Source: an uncultured Candidatus Saccharibacteria bacterium
GTDB taxonomy: Bacteria; Patescibacteriota; Saccharimonadia; Saccharimonadales; Saccharimonadaceae
Direction of reading: 5' to 3'
NCBI GenBank assembly: GCA_947253945.1
Contig: CAMYAY010000005.1
Coordinates: 3,710-67,709 of the forward strand
DNA: 64,000 bases
The translations under genes were made by a program, and so were the position numbers. Position 1 is the stretch's first letter, and each line of letters starts with the position of its first letter. Of the stretch, positions 61,328 through 64,000 are shown in pieces. The notes beneath the pieces are model-generated. The model did not search any database. It was not told the origin of the DNA and saw only the letters and a program-made list of their open reading frames with translations.

Positions 61328-62429
61328 CGTTTACCACCTGCTTTAGCTGCTCGATAAATTCCGTTTCGTCAAACTGTTGCACCGACCGCTTCACCCGACG
61401 CGTGTCATAGTCCGACCGATGCCACTTCTTCAACGCGCGCGCCAGCGCCTCCACCGACTGGGCATTAAAGAAATCGCCATTCACGCCGCGTTGCACAATA
61501 TCGAGTGACCCACCTTGGTTAAATGCTAACACTGGCAAGCCACAAGCCATCGCCTCCACGGGTGTAATACCAAAGGGCTCCTTGCTACAAAAAATAAACC
61601 CTTCGGCGGCGCGAAAATAATTCGCCAACCGCTCCGGCGTGTCGTAGCGCGGCAAAAACTTAATCCGCGGGCTATCACCCGCTAGCTGTACCAACTTCTT
61701 ATGCTCCGGACCATCACCAACTACGAGCAAGTTCACCTTTGCTTTTAAGCACGCCTTAATTGCCAAATCAAACCGCTTCCAGTTCACCTGACGCCCCGCC
61801 ACCATAAAGAATGGCTGGCCGTCAAACTTCGGGTAAGGCTTAGCTTTTAACTTACTCAGCCGCCACACCGCCACCGGTGGCGGCAACAACTCGGCTATGC
61901 GCCCATAATACTGCTTCACCTCTTGCGCCACATAAGTGCTGTTCGCCACAATCAAATCCGGCCGCCGGCTCAGCGTCAAATCGCTCCGCCGCATCGGACG
62001 CACTAAAATCTTCAACCCCAGACGCGCCAGCCAATCTAGCTTACCAAACCCGGGGTGCTTAATGTACTCGTCATACATTCCCCAGTAGTACTGCACTGGC
62101 GGCCCTTGTAAATAAGCGATGTGGTAGCCGTCCGTTTTAATTCCCTTTGCCTCTGAGTTAACAATCGATAGCACTACATCGTAGCCATTTAATTTAAGGT
62201 GACTAAAGTATAGCGCACGCAACGGCGCCATAAATTTACGAAGCTTCACTGGGAAGAGATTCAGCCACCCAGTGTGTACTGTGGCGTCACGGAACCAATC
62301 AATCCGCCGCGGCCGATACTGCGAAGTGTAAATTGGCGCGTCAGGAAAGGCCTTGTGCGCCATTAAAAGTACCCGCTCGGCGCCGCCGACCTCAGTTAAC
62401 CAATCAATTACCAGCGCCACCTTCACCAT
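61314..62429 (-). CDS. Family 4 glycosyltransferase
   Basis: 371 residues from ATG 62429 (VKVALVIDWLTEVGGAERVL). The frame opens at 62453, but there TATAAT overlaps the ATG, so the inner start is preferred. GT-B fold with FMVAGRQVNWKRFDLAIKA, VVGDGPEHKKL, and the donor-site motif SKEPFGITPVEAMACGLPVLAF with its E-x7-E. Substrate unknown. Confidence 0.9.
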   Translation of the reverse strand: MVKVALVIDWLTEVGGAERVLLMAHKAFPDAPIYTSQYRPRRIDWFRDATVHTGWLNLFPVKLRKFMAPLRALYFSHLKLNGYDVVLSIVNSEAKGIKTDGYHIAYLQGPPVQYYWGMYDEYIKHPGFGKLDWLARLGLKILVRPMRRSDLTLSRRPDLIVANSTYVAQEVKQYYGRIAELLPPPVAVWRLSKLKAKPYPKFDGQPFFMVAGRQVNWKRFDLAIKACLKAKVNLLVVGDGPEHKKLVQLAGDSPRIKFLPRYDTPERLANYFRAAEGFIFCSKEPFGITPVEAMACGLPVLAFNQGGSLDIVQRGVNGDFFNAQSVEALARALKKWHRSDYDTRRVKRSVQQFDETEFIEQLKQVVNDARR

Positions 62430-62494
62430 AACATCGCTCTTAGTAATTATCATTATACCATTTATGGTAAAATATAACTATAACTAGGAGGTAA

Positions 62495-63712
62495 ATGGAG
62501 AATAAACCAAATGTATTAGTGGTGGGCGCTGGCATTTTTGGCTTGACCGTCGCCGAACGGCTCGCCGCTAATGGCCAACACGTGTTAGTAATTGACAGTC
62601 GCAGCCACATCGGCGGCAACGCTTATTCAGAATTTGACAAAGAAACTGGAATTGAGTGCCATAAGTACGGGGCTCATCTCTTCCACACCTCAGATGAGCG
62701 CGTCTGGCAGTACGTTAACCGCTTCACGAAGTTCACTAATTACGTGCACCGCGTCTATGCCACGCATCAGCGTGCCGGCGCTAGTCGTCCTGAAGTCTTC
62801 CCAATGCCAGTTAACCTTGGCACCATCAACCAATTCTTTAAGGCTAACTACACACCAGACGAAGCTAAGGCGCTGATTAAAGAGCAAGCCGCCAACAACC
62901 CAGCTGCCAAGGAGCACCGCGAGCCAGCCAACCTTGAGGAGCAGGGTATTTCACTGATTGGCGAGCCGCTATTTAATGCCTTCATCAAGAATTACACTGC
63001 GAAGCAATGGAACACCCCAGCTAACCAGCTGGCAGCCTCAATCATCAAGCGCCTGCCGGTACGCTACACTTACAACAATCGCTACTTCCGTGATAAGTAC
63101 GAAGGTTTGCCGGTCAATGGCTACGAAGCTTGGTTTGAAGAAATGATTCGCCAAGCCAACACTGGCGATGGGTCACTTACCGTTAAGCTAAACGCTGATT
63201 ACTTCACCGACTCTGAGATTCAGCCACTACGTAAATCTGGCATTACCACTGTTTATACCGGCCCAATCGACCGCTTCTATGACTACCAATTTGGTGAGTT
63301 GCAATGGCGCAGCCTCGACCTCAAGAAGGAGGTGCTAAACACCCACGACTTCCAGGGTTGCCCAGTAATGAATTATAACGACCTTGAGCCAAAATACACT
63401 CGCATTCACGAATTCAAGCACTTCCACCCAGAGCGCGCGCTCGACCCAGAGCGCTGGCCGGGATACGCCGACGATTACAACAAAACCGTCATCGTCAAGG
63501 AGTACTCAAAGGACTGGCACCGTGGTGAAGAGCCATATTATCCAGTACGCACCGCTGAAGACAAGGCAAAGCTTGCCCAGTACCAAGCGTTGGCTGAACA
63601 AGATAAAGCGCACAACATCTACTTTGGTGGCCGCCTCGGCGAATATGCTTATTATGACATGGATAAAACCTTCGCTAGTGCCTTGCGCCTCGCCGACGAA
63701 TTAACTAAATAG
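62495..63712 (+). CDS. glf: UDP-galactopyranose mutase
   Basis: 405 residues. FAD dinucleotide motif VVGAGIFGLTVAERLA, RSHIGGNAYSE, the substrate region KQWNTPANQL, and LYT-type loops with VYTGPIDRFYDYQFG. It converts UDP-galactopyranose to UDP-galactofuranose, implying galactofuranose in the surface glycan. GGAGG precedes ATG. Confidence 0.96.
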   Translation: MENKPNVLVVGAGIFGLTVAERLAANGQHVLVIDSRSHIGGNAYSEFDKETGIECHKYGAHLFHTSDERVWQYVNRFTKFTNYVHRVYATHQRAGASRPEVFPMPVNLGTINQFFKANYTPDEAKALIKEQAANNPAAKEHREPANLEEQGISLIGEPLFNAFIKNYTAKQWNTPANQLAASIIKRLPVRYTYNNRYFRDKYEGLPVNGYEAWFEEMIRQANTGDGSLTVKLNADYFTDSEIQPLRKSGITTVYTGPIDRFYDYQFGELQWRSLDLKKEVLNTHDFQGCPVMNYNDLEPKYTRIHEFKHFHPERALDPERWPGYADDYNKTVIVKEYSKDWHRGEEPYYPVRTAEDKAKLAQYQALAEQDKAHNIYFGGRLGEYAYYDMDKTFASALRLADELTK

Positions 63713-63720
63713 TGTTAATT

Positions 63721-63749
63721 AAATAGGGTATCTAACTGATACCCTATTT
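63721..63749. terminator. Bidirectional terminator after glf
   Basis: AAATAGGGTATC (63721-63732) and GATACCCTATTT (63738-63749) with loop TAACT. Confidence 0.88.
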
Positions 63750-63757
63750 AATTTTAG

Positions 63758-64000
63758 CTAACGTGGGATGAAGCGCCCGCCATGAGCAAGTGAGAACTCA
63801 ATTGTACCGTGCTCATACTCTTGCGTCCAAGTCCAATTGCCGCGGTAAACTTCTGGACCAGTTGGGTAGCCAGCTTGACCGTCTTGCCAGCCAAGGTCAC
63901 GCCAACGGTTTCTGATGTCGCCAATTGACTCCCAGAAGCCAGTTTGCTTAGTACCAATGATGGCACCATGTTCATAATTCTGCCACCAGCCACGACCATC
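63758..64000 (-). CDS. LGFP-repeat protein, C-terminal fragment
   Basis: The frame ending in TAG at 63758-63760 reads 80 residues including RGWWQNYEHGAIIG, AGYPTGPEV and TWTQEYEHGTIEF, two LGFP-type repeat units. LGFP repeats occur in actinobacterial cell-wall proteins and are thought to bind or anchor to the envelope. The gene continues past the window edge. Another frame is open over the same bases, but only this one gives the repeat pattern. Confidence 0.75.
   Translation of the reverse strand, partial: DGRGWWQNYEHGAIIGTKQTGFWESIGDIRNRWRDLGWQDGQAGYPTGPEVYRGNWTWTQEYEHGTIEFSLAHGGRFIPR

Noticed and set aside
63754..63999. Minus-strand open frame at the window end
   Set aside because: The neighbouring frame ending at 63758 gives clear LGFP repeats; this one gives no recognisable protein.

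Overview
The window reads as a chromosomal segment of a host-associated Patescibacteria/CPR bacterium, most likely Candidatus Saccharibacteria (TM7). This is an inference from gene content: a compact genome with very short gaps, small versions of several core enzymes (127-aa TsaB, 292-aa TilS, 64-aa S18), a complete type IV pilus set, ComEC, and many secreted or surface proteins. TGA is used as an ordinary stop (for example at 58-60 and 34840-34842), so the Gracilibacteria-type recoding is not in use.

Layout. 1-10.3 kb: YebC tail, tRNA-Pro, L,D-transpeptidase, ComEC, tRNA-Lys, a nucleotide kinase-like protein, then minus-strand ftsH-murJ-lepA and tilS. 10.3-11.1 kb: two orphan small ORFs and two CAT-anticodon tRNAs. 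11.2-23.8 kb: one minus-strand type IV pilus locus (pilM-N-O-85aa-B-T-C, then pilA, prepilin peptidase and four minor pilin-like genes). 23.8-28.9 kb: ychF, tlyA, efp, the rpsF-ssb-rpsR operon, rpsT, holA. 28.9-33.1 kb: a complete diversity-generating retroelement (DGR). 33.1-38.0 kb: processive glycosyltransferase, four-tRNA-wide gap (Gly, Thr, Asp) and ftsK. 38.1-47.7 kb: RNase J, RNase Y, TsaB, recA-recX, a PRC-barrel protein, truB, a degenerate DHH-type protein, TsaE. 47.7-56.6 kb: lamin-tail surface protein, ruvC-ruvA-ruvB, PH-domain protein, lone pilin, FtsB-like protein, tRNA, small proteins, trmB, MscS. 56.7-64 kb: tRNA-Pro and a surface-glycan block (LCP protein, polyprenyl-phosphate sugar transferase, O-antigen ligase-like protein, GT4, UDP-galactopyranose mutase) ending in an LGFP-repeat protein cut by the window edge.

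The exciting system is the DGR. A 133-bp template repeat (28972-29104) and a variable repeat (31073-31205) at the 3' end of a secreted FGE/C-type-lectin-like protein gene differ at 10 positions. All 10 are adenines in the template; none of the 99 non-adenine positions differ. A reverse transcriptase with YMDD and IGNYTSQ motifs and an Avd-like basic helical protein lie between them. Unusual points are the template repeat running opposite to the RT and target genes with its own apparent promoter, a nine-G tract inside the target's signal peptide (possible on/off switching), and hairpins just downstream of both repeats. Together these would give a cell that lives on other bacteria a surface protein with targeted sequence diversity and possible phase variation.

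A second window-wide signal is a stereotyped -10 hexamer exactly six bases before the start codon at 15 genes on both strands, which implies widespread leaderless mRNAs beside a minority of Shine-Dalgarno genes.
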